Shown: piece by piece, positions 1-10,800 of the stretch | Layout of the letters: the number at the start of each line of letters is the position of its first letter | Position numbering within the stretch: position 1 is the stretch's first letter | NCBI GenBank assembly: GCA_036850595.1 | Contig: CM072165.1 | Coordinates: 8,752,109 to 8,816,108 of the forward strand | Origin: Rhyacichthys aspro | Lineage: Eukaryota > Chordata > Actinopteri > Gobiiformes > Rhyacichthyidae | Length of the DNA: 64,000 nt | Direction: 5' to 3' | Translations under genes and position numbers: made by a program | Notes under the pieces: model-generated | Told to the model about the DNA's origin: nothing | The model's input: the letters and a program-made list of their open reading frames with translations, nothing else | Database searches by the model: none

Positions 1-294
1 GCTTTAAACAGTTTGCTTAAAGCACTCATTTGGTCAAAGCTCCAATGTTTATGACTTAATTGGCGTCGTAGGTCAGAATTGTGTTATGATTACATTATCA
101 GGAAGTATATACAGTGTGCTTTCTGTGCCGCTGTACATGCAACACAATCACAAGACCACACAACTCTGCTTATGTGGTTTAGATTTTCAGAATGACTGTA
201 AAAGTACTAACATACTGTACGTCATGTCACTAAATTAATATGCTTTACTCTAAGTGGTTTTGTGGCTTTTTATTGTACTGCAGATCTTACTGAC
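1..294 (-). other. dthd1 intron 5 (partial)
   Basis: AT-rich sequence downstream of the exon 5 donor. I see no coding exon, RNA gene or clear repeat in it. The intron continues off the left edge. Confidence 0.6.
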
Positions 295-554
295 CTTATT
301 CTGTTGGTAGAATCCCATAAAGAAGAAGAAGAAGAAGCACTGATCGGTTGAATATGACAGTGTACTTTTTCTTCTGTTTGCCTTAATTTCTTTTGGGGAT
401 TTGGGGGACATGGAAGTGTAACGGTGAGCATTCTTCTCAAGGGTTGACTTGATGGATGTGTAAGGTACATTATAGGACTGGTAGAAACCACTGAGCGATA
501 GTCTTCACTCCTGGACTTGACAGCAGCCAGAAGGACGGCATCTAACGGCTGGAT
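295..554 (-). CDS. dthd1: dthd1 coding exon 5, start of second ZU5-like segment (residues 449-534)
   Basis: The acceptor is GTGCGTCTTAG and the donor AAG|GTCAGT. The product runs IQPLDAVLLAAVK, then SPIMYLTHPSSQP and VTLPCPPNP, resembling the second ZU5 strand set of PIDD-like proteins. A serine run (SASSSSS) is encoded by a TCT repeat, seen as GAA units on the plus strand at 320-338. The following exon is not in the window. Confidence 0.8.
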
Positions 555-3544
555 CTAAGACGCACACAAAAACATCTGCTGTGAGTTATTTAGTTGGGAC
601 TGAGTGGATGTGTGATATGAGAATAGTTTTGTTTGCCCACAGCGTGCCATTACATCAAAAGAGCCGAGCCGAGTGGGAGCTGTTGCCGTTTTTGACGCTG
701 GATCAAGCAACAAACTGCTGCGGTGAAGTTAGTTCACAGCTGACTGGACTCAGAAGTCAACACAGATATTGGCTGCAGCTGTTGAGCTTTTTTCACTTCA
801 CAAAACATCTGTGAAAGCTCAAGCCTGTGAATTTTAAGTAGCTTGTTTTCTGCATCTCTGTTTGTTGACTTCTTTTGGAACATTTCCAAATCTTGCCCAA
901 TTTAACTTTCAAATTAGACATCTTGCATTTACAAGGAAATTTGACTTAGATTATGTTCTTGTCTTGTCTTTCACTAATGCGATAACAATCATTCTGACCG
1001 TCTTACCATTGCCTGTGCCATTACAGGAGCAGAGAAGGATCCTGGGAGATAATTGAGACAGATTCGAGGATCCATCGAGAGTTTAAGTGACAAACCCCTT
1101 CTGAGCACAGTGTAGTTTTCTCTTTTCAGACAGGAGACAACAGCAAAGAGGCCTAGGGAGTACACCTTTACCTCCGCAAATGAACCCTGGTAAGATTTAA
1201 AAAAAAAAACAGTGTTGAAAAGGCTGTAACACTGATAATTACATGAGCATTGGCTTTTCAATGCAGCCATACTATTCCCTAGAAAGTTTTTGTTTTGGAG
1301 TTGTTATTTTGTGCCAGTGCAGAGTTTGACAGTTTCAGCTTCTTTGTCTGCTGTATGTGCTCACCTATATATAGACCCTGCATAGATACATAGCACTACA
1401 TTTTCTATTTTAACTATGTCATATTGCATGTGAGAAAAGTTGGGCCATTGCAAAAACTAAATTAAACTATATCAATTAACAGCATCAATATTTCCCCGTG
1501 TTAGCAGTTTTCCCCAATGCAGCCTTTTTAAGGGCCTAATGCAGCCCTTTGCAATGTTTTATGTGGCCCTTCAATACATTTAGAAGGTGGTTGTTTGGCA
1601 CTAGGTTTTATTCATTAAAATTTAACATGTTTTCGATTGATTTGATTTGTGCTACAAAGATAAAAATAATAAAATCTGTTGAAATATATTGAAAACCTGT
1701 TCAAATCCATCTAAAACCTGTTGAAATCTGACTAAAACCTGTTCAAATCTTCATAAAACCTGTTCAAATCCATCTAAAACCAGTTTCCATGAAAGGAGGA
1801 AATGATTGCTTGTGTGATAACTTTTGTAAGACTCAAATGAAGATGAAATCTAATTTTCAAAATTGAATTAAAGCCATCTTCAGCCCCTGAAAGGATTCTT
1901 ATGAACTTTCGTGGCCCCTCACCACTTTGAGTTTGACACCACTGCCTTAGAACATGCATTTGTCTTTTCAGTTTTCAGAAGCATAGTACAGATAGGATAA
2001 GTAGCAGTAAATATACACTATTCTAATTTCACTGCACAAGGATATAGACTGAATACTACATAACAATAAAATTACCCTCTGTCCGCTATAGTTGGCATCT
2101 CTTGTCACCGGACTGATGTAGCTGACCCTCTTCTCCGCATCCACTACCTTGACGGCTATATCTCTGTAGTTGCCACGGTAGCGAGCATAAAAGGGCACGA
2201 GCACGGTGATAGGAAACGGCACACGGGCACCATCTTGGACTATGACTCGGATCACTCTGCTGACCAGTTCTTCTGAGCCCGTCACCATGAGGCAGCTTAT
2301 GGCTTCTACCACCTCACATTTCAGGCTTTGGTGCACTCCCAGGGGGGCTCTGATGTAGCACGCGTCTGGTATGGATGAGTGACCACTGCCCAGTTGGCCC
2401 GTAAGACTAAAAATGGAACAACAATAGTTTTATTGCTTATAATGAATCACTGTGCTGCAATTATATTTAGTAGTAGTCTCGATATCAAGTAGTTTATAAG
2501 TGAAAACTTACCCAACAGTCATCCAATTTAAGTTTGCCCTATCTTTTTTGCCAGTGTCCTTGTCATTCCCTTCAACATTTGTCTCTTTCTCCAGGCGCCC
2601 ACAGTCACTATCACTATGTTGACCTTTGACCTCTGGGTCTAATATTTGATCAGTGTGCGGAGATACATGGAGGTCCAGTTGTCTTGAATAACTTCCATCA
2701 TCTTCGTTGTCAACTGTAGAGGGATCAGAGGAGTTCAAGTGAAAGTCCTCTGGTGGTGATGGTGTTAGTGACCGTCTCGTTTCCTGAGCCTCTGAGTCAA
2801 CATTGGAGGGCTGTTCTGAACATAATATTAGAATTTCTTCATTCAGTCGGGTTATGATTGTATTCAGTTTGTCCATAATGACCTTTATGTCCTCCCCGAC
2901 ACTCTGGAAAATATCCTTTAAGGAATCAACAGCAGGATCTAAAACACAAAGATAAAATATAAGGCAAAAAGCAATTTTTTTGTTTTGTTTTTCATACCTT
3001 TATGTATAATAAACAGTAAAAGTCATAATAAACCCTGTTTTTTCAGAAATGATAGCTTTTTCCAATATAATATTTGAGGTTTAAACCATTTTTCACAGCT
3101 AAAAGAAAAAAAAAATCAGATAAAATGAGTCCACATACCTGCTAACGTAGGATGTTGTTGATTACTTCCCTCTGGTGGCGACTTGCAGGAACTACACTCC
3201 CACTTTCTGACAACTTCCCTCCATGCTGTCACTCTGTCTGAATAGTACAGACTCAGTTTTCTCAAGCTTTCCAGAACTGTCCTCTTCCAAACTTTCTCCT
3301 CATCGGCAGAGACTTTCCCTCTCTCGATCACGTCTCCCTCCATCTGAATCTCCCCTCGGCTGTGACTCCCATCCTCGGCTCCCCCTCCTCTCCCCAGTTC
3401 CATGCATCCTCTCCCACCCACGGTTCTTTTATGAGGATCCTCAGAGTGTTTGACAGCTTCTAGCCCACACATACATTCAGACAACATATTGACTAGACTA
3501 GTGTGAAAGGCTTCATCCATGCTTTCAATTAGCTGTTCCTCCAT
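295..3544 (-). CDS. dthd1: dthd1, death domain-containing protein 1 (5' part, five exons)
   Basis: Coding exons on the minus strand, in transcript order, are 3544-3139, 2938-2512, 2406-2076, 1186-1007 and 554-295. All junctions are GT-AG and in frame, giving 534 codons plus two bases. Residues about 139-175 look like an amphipathic, possibly coiled-coil helix. Exons 3 and 4 encode a ZU5-like beta-rich domain, and exon 5 starts a second one (motifs YLTHPSSQP and VTLPCPPNP). ZU5-type domains followed by a death domain are known from UNC5, PIDD and ankyrins. The DTHD1 name rests on remembered similarity of exons 4-5 to mammalian DTHD1 and on head-to-head placement with arap2, as in human 4p14. 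The start codon has a good context (A at -3, G at +4). The death domain is expected left of position 1. A more general ZU5/death-domain protein is the main alternative. Confidence 0.78.
320..338. repeat. GAA/TTC trinucleotide repeat inside dthd1 exon 5
   Basis: About six GAA units on the plus strand are read on the minus strand as TCT codons, giving a short polyserine run. Length changes here would stay in frame. Confidence 0.85.
555..1006 (-). other. dthd1 intron 4
   Basis: A 452-bp GT-AG intron between exons 4 and 5. It contains only short chance open frames. I recognise no repeat or regulatory motif. Confidence 0.6.
1007..1186 (-). CDS. dthd1: dthd1 coding exon 4, end of first ZU5-like domain (residues 389-448)
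   Basis: The exon is exactly 60 codons, phase 0 at both ends, with acceptor ATCTTACCAG and donor ATG|GTAAGA. The product includes AEVKVYSLGLFAVVSCLKRE and a later LNYLPGSFSAPV. The 'LG.F.VVS' strand and the 'PG.F..PV' turn are typical of ZU5 domains and close to what I recall of mammalian DTHD1. Confidence 0.82.
1500..1944. mobile_element. Degenerate hAT-like non-autonomous element (relic)
   Basis: The right end, GAGTTTGACACCACTG (1929-1944), is the inverted form of the CAGNGGTGTCAAACTC terminal motif seen at the ends of many vertebrate hAT-type MITEs. The interior has the 'gtggccc' and 'gcagccc' phrases common in such repeats. The left terminus is not clear and I could not define a target duplication. 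This is motif recognition only. Confidence 0.35.
1697..1783. repeat. Minisatellite, 21-bp unit, about four copies
   Basis: Unit CCTGTTCAAATCCATCTAAAA is repeated about four times with a few substitutions; the first and fourth copies are nearly identical. It lies within dthd1 intron 3, inside the hAT-like relic. Confidence 0.8.
2076..2406 (-). CDS. dthd1: dthd1 coding exon 3, ZU5-like domain (residues 278-388)
   Basis: The acceptor is CCATTTTTAG and the donor AGG|GTAATT, ending in phase 0. The product contains YIRAPLGVHQSLKCEVV and then FPITVLVPFYARYRGNYRD, followed by VKVVDAEKRVSYI. This beta-strand pattern is that of the ZU5-like module of DTHD1-type proteins. It is the best conserved part of this gene in the window. 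Confidence 0.82.
2512..2938 (-). CDS. dthd1: dthd1 coding exon 2 (residues 136-277)
   Basis: The acceptor is TTTGTGTTTTAG and the donor GG|GTAAGT. The exon starts with DPAVDSLKDIFQSVGEDIK. Spaced hydrophobic residues over about residues 139-175 suggest a coiled coil or long helix. The rest is a low-complexity, Ser/Asp/Glu-rich linker that is probably disordered. It is in phase with exons 1 and 3. Confidence 0.75.
3139..3544 (-). CDS. dthd1: dthd1 coding exon 1 (residues 1-135)
   Basis: It begins at ATG 3544 with MEEQLIESMDEAFHTS and ends at donor AG|GTATGT (GT at 3138-3137), leaving one base. The product is acidic at the start, then Gly/Arg-rich. A helical stretch near its end contains SLRKLSLYYSDRVTAW and a CSSCK motif. 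No known domain is recognised here. The reading frame links cleanly to the next exon. Confidence 0.72.
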
Positions 3545-4989
3545 CTTGAACTAAAAGCTTAGGTTCTTAGTTCAATTTGAAGCCCCTCATTGTGTCCTCC
3601 TTGGATATTCATGTGCATTTCCCAGTTTACAGGAGCCAGTGCTGTATTTCTACGCCTGCCAGCAGTAAAACACGTTGCCAAGGCGACCTCTGGAGGCGTG
3701 GCAGGGTGGCACAAAAGCACAAAGATTCACAGTAAGACAAAGTGCTGTCCTCCAGACGTCTCATCCCTCTTTCTATTCTTCTGTCAGTCATTTTACTGCT
3801 GCTGTGCACACACACGGTGAAGAAGTTTGCATTCTAAGCCAAAAAATAGCTGGCAGTTGGTCCAGAATGAAAACAAATGCATTTCATGGGGAGGTTTATG
3901 GTGTTTAAGTTGAGGAGGATGTTGCGGTTTTAAGACGTGGCAGTGGTGTAAGGTCACAAAGCTAAAAATTGTGTCTGTATCTGTGTTCTGTGAAAAGGTT
4001 TGGTGGCGAAGCAAAACTGGCAGAGTAAATATTAAAATTAGTTTTTCTAACTGCACCATTTATGTACGGTATACTATGACCATGAATTGAGATAAACTGT
4101 GTTTAAATCTAGATGGGATTTTGTAATTTTGTGCACTGTAGGCACACAGTAGACAAACACACAATGCCAAGCCAGGCGGTATGGTGCTTTAAAAGGAACA
4201 CCTGCGTTGCACATTTTATTTGCAACTGTGCTTTTGTCACAGTGGAATTTGTGTAAATGCACTGGATCTTAGTTTCTATAGCCTACAAGCCAATGCACTG
4301 CTGCACTCTGTCGCCATCATGTGGCTGTTTCTATGCAGTACTCCCTATCACTCAGAGATGACCTTGTGCAGAAGGGACCTTATTGAGACAGCACACTGAT
4401 TCAAACTTGCCCGTTGTACCACATTCTTTTCAAGTTTCAACATTTAAGATAAAAACAAACAACAGCTCTATTAACTTAGGCTCACAAACTCTTGCATCTG
4501 CACATCACTGTCAAATCAAAACTCAGGTCTCACATCTGACACAGCAAACCATTAAATCAGTCTTGCACTGCATGCTGATCAATCACACAATAAATAAATA
4601 ATGATAGACGGAAATAATGAGAGAAAATGTGTTCATTTTTCCTCAGGACTCGCTTCATTACGTGTGCCAGGCAGCCTGCTGCATTCCTGTCTGTTTTGAA
4701 TGCGTAGCCTGGGGGCCGCAGGATCAAGCTGGGACATGCAAGTACTCCCAGCAAAACATCACAAGTGCCTCCACTTCGCTGTTCTGTGCTGCTTATCACT
4801 TGCGAGCACACATTTTATAGTGGAAACAGGCTTCACTGGAAGAATCTGTGCTCAGAGCAGTTGGTGAATTTCTTTGTCAACACACTGTGGCTGTCTGAAT
4901 GTTGGTTTACATGGTGAACAACTCTGAATTCCTAATGTATAATGTATCATTCTCTGATCCGGATTATTTTACTAGTGATTTTGGCCTTG
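3545..4989. promoter_or_regulatory. Intergenic interval, dthd1 upstream region
   Basis: This lies upstream of the dthd1 start codon, on the shared divergent side. It contains a consensus X-box at 3674-3687. No coding exon is apparent; the open frames here lack splice partners and recognisable motifs. The exact dthd1 transcription start cannot be set from sequence alone. Confidence 0.55.
3674..3687 (-). promoter_or_regulatory. RFX X-box motif upstream of dthd1
   Basis: On the minus strand, in dthd1 orientation, the sequence is GTCGCCTTGGCAAC. It matches the X-box consensus GTNRCC-N(0-3)-RGYAAC at every position. It lies 130 bp upstream of the dthd1 ATG, the usual place for functional X-boxes of ciliary genes. 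The motif is seen directly; its function is inferred. Confidence 0.55.
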
Positions 4990-5390
4990 GGCTAAAGTGG
5001 GCGTGGTGTTGCGTTCACACTCAGAACGGAAACTGACGAGTGTGAAACCACGCTGCGAGAAGTCAAACAGTCACTGGAGAACAGATACAGAAAGGACAGT
5101 GCGAGTGAATCGAAAAGATGCTGATGCGCTGGCTTTCCTAACTTTTTTGAACCCGGTGGGTAAGTTTTGTAAGTTACCTGACGCACCGCAACGTGTTACG
5201 TCATGTGCGTCACCTCAGCCGCTGTGTTTATTTACACAAAGTGAGCGCGTGTCTCAAATAAACTAGCTTAAGTGAGATTATTTGACCACATTCAGAGATT
5301 TTAGGTTGTTTTGTTGCGTCTTGCGAGCGGTTAGATTGTTTGTAAGGAATTGAAAGTGAAGGAGAAGCGTCTTGCTAACCGTAAGTTGCA
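4990..5390 (+). promoter_or_regulatory. CpG-rich block, probable arap2 promoter and non-coding first exon
   Basis: CpG frequency rises sharply compared with the flanks. A KLF/SP-type GTGGGCGTGG box lies at about 4998-5007. Two strong donor-like sites follow: GG|GTAAGT (GT at 5160) and CC|GTAAGT (GT at 5381). Either could end a 5' UTR exon that splices to the acceptor at 7053. There is no TATA box at a convincing place. The transcription start is inferred. Confidence 0.45.
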
Positions 5391-7053
5391 TTTAACACAT
5401 TTTTCAAAATCATGACTTTAGCATCAGGTGTGGGCTTTTGCACTGTTAGCTGCTTTTAGCTCAAACTAATTCATAAAGTCCACACGCGTTAATGAATTAA
5501 GAGTGTCTTGCAAACGTGCCCGCCTGTCAAACCAGGAAGGGGACAGAAATTGGACTTTGTTCAGAGCTGCTTGGCTGTGGGATGTGCACAAGTATGAAGA
5601 AGGTGCATGTGTGTTTGCCTGGGCGTGCATTGAGTGACTCACTCTGCTGTAAAACCATACCTGACCTGGTGCTGAGAACACACTGCCTTCTTCTGCTGGG
5701 CGGGAAGCACACACCTATTACACTTATATACTGACAGCAACAGAACATTTACTGAGCATTGTAAAGCATATAACCTGTTGTCAATTTATAACTGTGTGTT
5801 TAATTACTGTATTCAAGGCATGTGTTGTCTTTATCCCATGTCCAGACAACAGCACTTTTTCTATTCCATTGCCCATGTGCCTAAGCTGTTTATAGAGTGC
5901 AGTTCTCTTCTGACTCTCTATTGATCTCCACACACTCTGTGGGCTTCCGCACTGGGTAGAAGCTGTGGATCAAAACACCTACACCAGCCCTTAATAATGT
6001 TTGCAGAGCCTGTGTGCACTGCTTTGTCTGTGTTTTTATGTGTTGAAAAGCAGAAATGTGGAACCAGCTAGGTCAAAAGTGGTAGTAGGCATCGATGTGT
6101 GTCAGTGCTGGATGTTAGCCAATACAGGTCCCTGCATGTCAACACGGCCATACAGAGCTGGGCCAGTCAGATAGATTGTATAGACCTCTGCAGTGAGAAT
6201 TCAATAGTGTCATGTGCCTAGGACTTTTTATTTGCCTGTGTGTGCTGCTAGGGCTGGAACAGTGTTGGTGTGATGTGTTCAAACTTGCTAAACACATATT
6301 GAACACACATAGCAAATTCTTTATTTTAGAACTGCAGTTTGTTTGCATGGCTATTGATCAAATAAAAGGGAAGAGGTACTACATTGTACTGTAAGTCACA
6401 CATTTACAAAATATGTTGTCTTTAAATGTCAGTTTCTGTTCTTGCTTCTTGAGTTCTACCACTTGGAAAGAAATACCTAGAATGTACTTGCACACACCAG
6501 AAAACTGTTGATTTAAAGCAGAAGTAACACTTGTAGGATGGAGAAGTTGGTAGAAAAGATGTAGAGGATGTCTATTCTCAGCCTTTTAGTATAAAAATTT
6601 GTCTGTGACATATAGAGAATTGGTGTAACTATTCATTAGCAACAGAAAAAGGGCCCATTTTGATAAAAGCTAGGTTATTATATGTTTCTAGACAGAAAGA
6701 GGGGGTATATAAAATCTGCAGAGTGACAAAAAGATGTTAGTCAGCTTGACATTTGCTTTAAACATCGAGCATTAGAGACCAAATTGTGTGCACTTCAGTG
6801 GCAGAGTACATATAGCATTGGCCTGTTGTTTCCTCACACTGCTTATTGTTTACTGCTGTTTTATTTAAGACTTGTGTTGCAAAAATTGAACCTTTAGCTC
6901 CTCATACAATGTGTCTAATTTCATTGTTGTTAAATTTTGGACAGATATTTTAATAATGATGTATCTACACACCAATTCAAGATTAAAATGAAACTAATAT
7001 TAAAAGCTCAGCCCTACATATATTGACAGTGTTGTTTGTTTTTGTGTCCACAG
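5391..7053 (+). other. arap2 5' UTR intron (inferred)
   Basis: AT-rich sequence between the candidate non-coding first exon and the acceptor TTTTGTGTCCACAG ending at 7053. I see no coding exon or recognisable repeat in it. The exact 5' boundary depends on which donor (5160 or 5381) is used. Confidence 0.45.
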
Positions 7054-7083
7054 ATCATGTGACAGTATCAGGGCCAGAGCATC
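7054..7083 (+). other. arap2 5' UTR part of the first coding exon
   Basis: Thirty bases lie between the acceptor (CCACAG, ending 7053) and the ATG at 7084. The start context has A at -3. This ATG is chosen because it opens the SAM domain directly. Confidence 0.65.
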
Positions 7084-7865
7084 ATGTCCGAGTCCAACCA
7101 GGAGATCCTCAAATGGCTCTCCATGCTCCATCTCCCTCAGTATTCCTCGTGCTTAGAGCAGGGAGGCTACCGAACTCTAGAAGACTGCAAGGACCTCACA
7201 GATGAGTGTCTCTTGGAGCTGGGAGTGTTTCCCACAGGTCACCGCCGGCGCATCCTCTGCAGTTTGGAAGCGCTCGGTGTGATGCCGCCGAGCGATGAGG
7301 AAGATGAAGGGGATGCAAACGGACGGCGACGGAGGAAGCCTGTGCCGAATCCGAGACACATCTTTAAGGATAAAAAGAGGGCTGCTTCCTGTCAGCATCC
7401 CCAGCTGAAAGAAAAGAGGGAGTATGATTTAGAGGGGAGTCAAACTTTGCCGCCAGGTGCAGGACTAGGAATAGAGACTCAGGTGGAAGAAAGATTACTC
7501 GAACCTCCACAGCCAGCGCCTCGACATCCCCAAAACATCGGCATCTGTTTTGCTCCCCGTGCCCCCTCCTCGTCTGGCAGTAGCAGTGAGTCTTTGTCCA
7601 TCTCTGAAATGCCATCAGACTGGGAAGTGTCCTCAGACAACCCCGCGCTCCTCATTACCGAGTCCACCCCCTGTCCTGCTGAAGTGAGCCATCCACTGTC
7701 AGGAGATCACGAGGAATTTAAAATGGTAGAGAATTCCATTTATGAGCCACAGCCTGGTATTACAGTGCCTAAAGGTCCGCGCCCAACCCGGTCCTATCGC
7801 CTGAGGCACCGCCCTGTTCCTGAAATCCCAAGTCTTGTCATACTTCCTACTCTTCTACAGGACAG
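7084..7865 (+). CDS. arap2: arap2 coding exon 1: SAM domain and linker (residues 1-260)
   Basis: The SAM domain (EILKWLSMLHLPQY to PTGHRRRILCSLEALG) opens the protein. The PTGHRRRIL helix is near-invariant in ARAP proteins. A Ser/Pro-rich, probably disordered linker follows, ending in RPTRSYRLRHRPVPEIP, which is also present in mammalian ARAP2. The donor is CAG|GTACAG with GT at 7866. SAM domains of ARAPs bind the SAM domain of SHIP2. Confidence 0.93.
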
Positions 7866-10800
7866 GTACAGTAGGACATTGAGCACAAGACACAGTTTGT
7901 CTTTGCCAGGCTTTCTAGAATTATTCATAGAGTTAGAGTAAGACATCTTTAAAGCATATCACTGAAAACTACATGATGCGTTACAACTTATACATTACTT
8001 AGTTGAACTCTTTTGAACTTTTAAACCTTGAAACTATTTGAGAGCTCCATATCTCCATTCTGATGGTCTGTACGTGCGACTCTAACCCACCGCCTCGTCT
8101 TCCTCCTCAGGAGCGCACCTCTGACGCAGGCGACGAGTCCTGAACACCTAACCGTCTCCGAAGGTCCCACCGGTGCAAACGGCATACAGAAAGGTACACA
8201 CAGTCTTTCAGCTGCTTCCGCTTCATCTCCGCCATGAATATTTCATTTGGCAGTAGAGTCAGCGGCGGTGCTGTTGTTTGCCCGGATGAAAGAGGGGAGC
8301 GGAGATGAGGGTTGAGCGTGGGTGGGGTTGGGTTGTTCGGCAGAGGTGTCGTGGGAAACGGCGTGCTCCGTTTCAAGCGCACACCTCACAGGGAATATAT
8401 ACGCTCTCACATCTTGTCCCTCGGCAAGACCTTGGTGTGTAATGCTGTCGCCTGGCTCCACAAAGTTTTTTTTTTTATTTTATTTTATTTTTTTTATAAA
8501 AGTTGTTAAACTTTTCTAACATACAGCCTTGTCTTATAACTTGAACAAATACCTTTAATTTCACTCTCAGCCAAATTTAGTAGAATTGATTGATTTTATT
8601 TCAGTTTCATCGTAGAACATAATTGGCAACTCACTTAAGAGGCGTTTTAGTCTTAATTAATTATAACTGTTACAAATGAGTGCAACTGCTTCAGGCACAT
8701 AATTGAGCATATTGTGACATCTTTTGCTGTCTGCTCTATATCTACAGTGTTTTTACTCGTAATCTCCCTTAACGCTCTTTTTTTGGCTTCCCCTCAGTTC
8801 GTTTCGTTGTACCTTTGCTGCAGCAGTCTCTCGGTAGGCCCTGTTTTTCCAACTTTTAGTCTGTGTGGAACAAGAACTGGAGTAAAAAAAAATACAGAAG
8901 ACGAGAGAAAGGCAAGACAGTGAAGCGGGCAGGGAGGAAGGAAGAGGAGAAGGATGCAAAACAGGCTGAGAGACGGCGGAAAAGAGGGAGCCAAGTCAGT
9001 CCCACAACTGGGAACGAGGAGCTTGACTAGCAAGCTAAATCTCTCTTCACAGTGAGAGGTAGAAAGGAGTTATTTGACATATCGTTTTTACTGAGCATAT
9101 TTGAAGAGTTTATTCTGAGATGGGATCCAAAACCCATGCAGCGTAGTCTCACTGAAACACAGATGAATTCACTTGTTACAAGTGACACAGAATTTTAATT
9201 AACACATTAACACCTCTTAGAGAAGAGGCGTTAACACTTTCATGAAGTTCATTACTACAACACTCTTTTATCCCATCAAAACAGTTTAAATTACTCACTT
9301 GCAACTGTACTCTTGGAGGCATTTCTCTTATATGCATCCTTATATGATAATGCCTCTTAATACACACTGAAGCTTTTAAGTGCTTATATGCTTTACTATC
9401 TTCTGGCATGTTCAGTGTATGTATATGCCGTTTTATAAATGAAAACTTTCACGGCACGTATTTGTTGTACACAGTGCTGTTTCTGTCACAAGGTCAACAA
9501 CAGTATTCAGTATCATCCCATTTTTTCATTTGTCACTTTGTATTGTCCTCAGTCCAGTGAGTTGAGGGAACGGGTGGGTGAAATGACAAATCGTGTGGTG
9601 ATTAATTGAAATTCTGTTGGTGCAGGTGTTGTGTGTCTCAGTGTAGGGATGACAAAGACAAGTGGTAATAACAAACTGACCTCTAACACCCTTACGTAAA
9701 AGAAGGGAGACTTCATTCAGAACATAATCAATCTTCCCGGTAACTCCTGGCTCATGTCTGCATCTCTGTGGCTTTCTATGCTATGAGAGTCTGGCTAGGA
9801 GCAGATAAAGAAACTCTGTGGTCGACTGAGGAAAACAAGACCAAAGCAGCAGACGAAGCCAGAGAAGGAAGAATGGAAGCAACTGGACAGGAATTGAGTA
9901 GTAGCGTAGTGTCCAGGGGTCCTCGGAGAGAATTGTCCATGGCCTGAAGGTCGACTGATAGATGATGATTGATGGTTGCTATCTGGCCAGTATGCCTGTC
10001 TATAGTGAGAGCCGCTGTGTTCTAGCAATTTCATCATGTGGTAAACCGACCTCTTCTTATAGCTCACACAGACTAGCACATGCACTCTACGCCCTTTTGT
10101 AATGACCTGCGTTGTTTGAACATATGCGATTATCTATTAAAAAGATGACGTTTTCTTCAGTTTGAATTTAAGTTCTTCTGTATCTTTGGCAGTCTGTCTT
10201 TTTGATATAATTTGTCTGAGGCAGCTATTCCTGTCTGAAAGTGTTTCGATCTTTGTGAGCCGCTGTCTTCATGAGCGTTTCCACCACCGTCTGTGTGCGT
10301 GTGTGCTTCGCCTCATGGCAGTGTCTTCTGGCCCTCGCAATCCTCAGGAGAGGGCGGTGTCATTTTTCACTGTGACAGCCAGTAGCCCACGCAGGGTGGC
10401 CGCGGGTCTCCAGACTAATAGTGTCTGGCCAGAGCCTCTCCGCTCTTCTTCTCTGCTCCCGCCGACCACCGACCACGGTCCCCGCAGGAGCTAAGACAGA
10501 GAAATGGCCTTGGCACAGACTTGTGTGTTTGAATCAGACTGAGAAGGATCATATTCCCAGTTGGCCGTGAAAAAAAAGATAGGCATGCTAAAATAACATT
10601 TAATTGGTTTACTGCTTGCATGGATCAAGGCTTGGCACATTTATCCACAAAGTTGTTTTAATCAAAGGCAGCTAAACATTACAGTGGTTTAAATTTAAGA
10701 GTAAAAATCCTGTTTAGCTTCTTACTTCCACGTCACGCACTTCGAGTTTCAGTGTCGTCATAAAACCACTATTGTGTTGTTTCTGTGTCCTTTACAGCTC

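Larger units (their letters stand above)
1187..2075 (-). other. dthd1 intron 3 with repeat relic
   Basis: An 889-bp GT-AG intron. Its central part is occupied by a degenerate hAT-like repeat and a 21-bp minisatellite, described separately. Nothing coding is seen. Confidence 0.6.

Noticed and set aside
1774..1959. Minus-strand open frame in dthd1 intron 3
   Set aside because: It falls within the hAT-like relic and minisatellite; exons 3 and 4 already join in phase 0.
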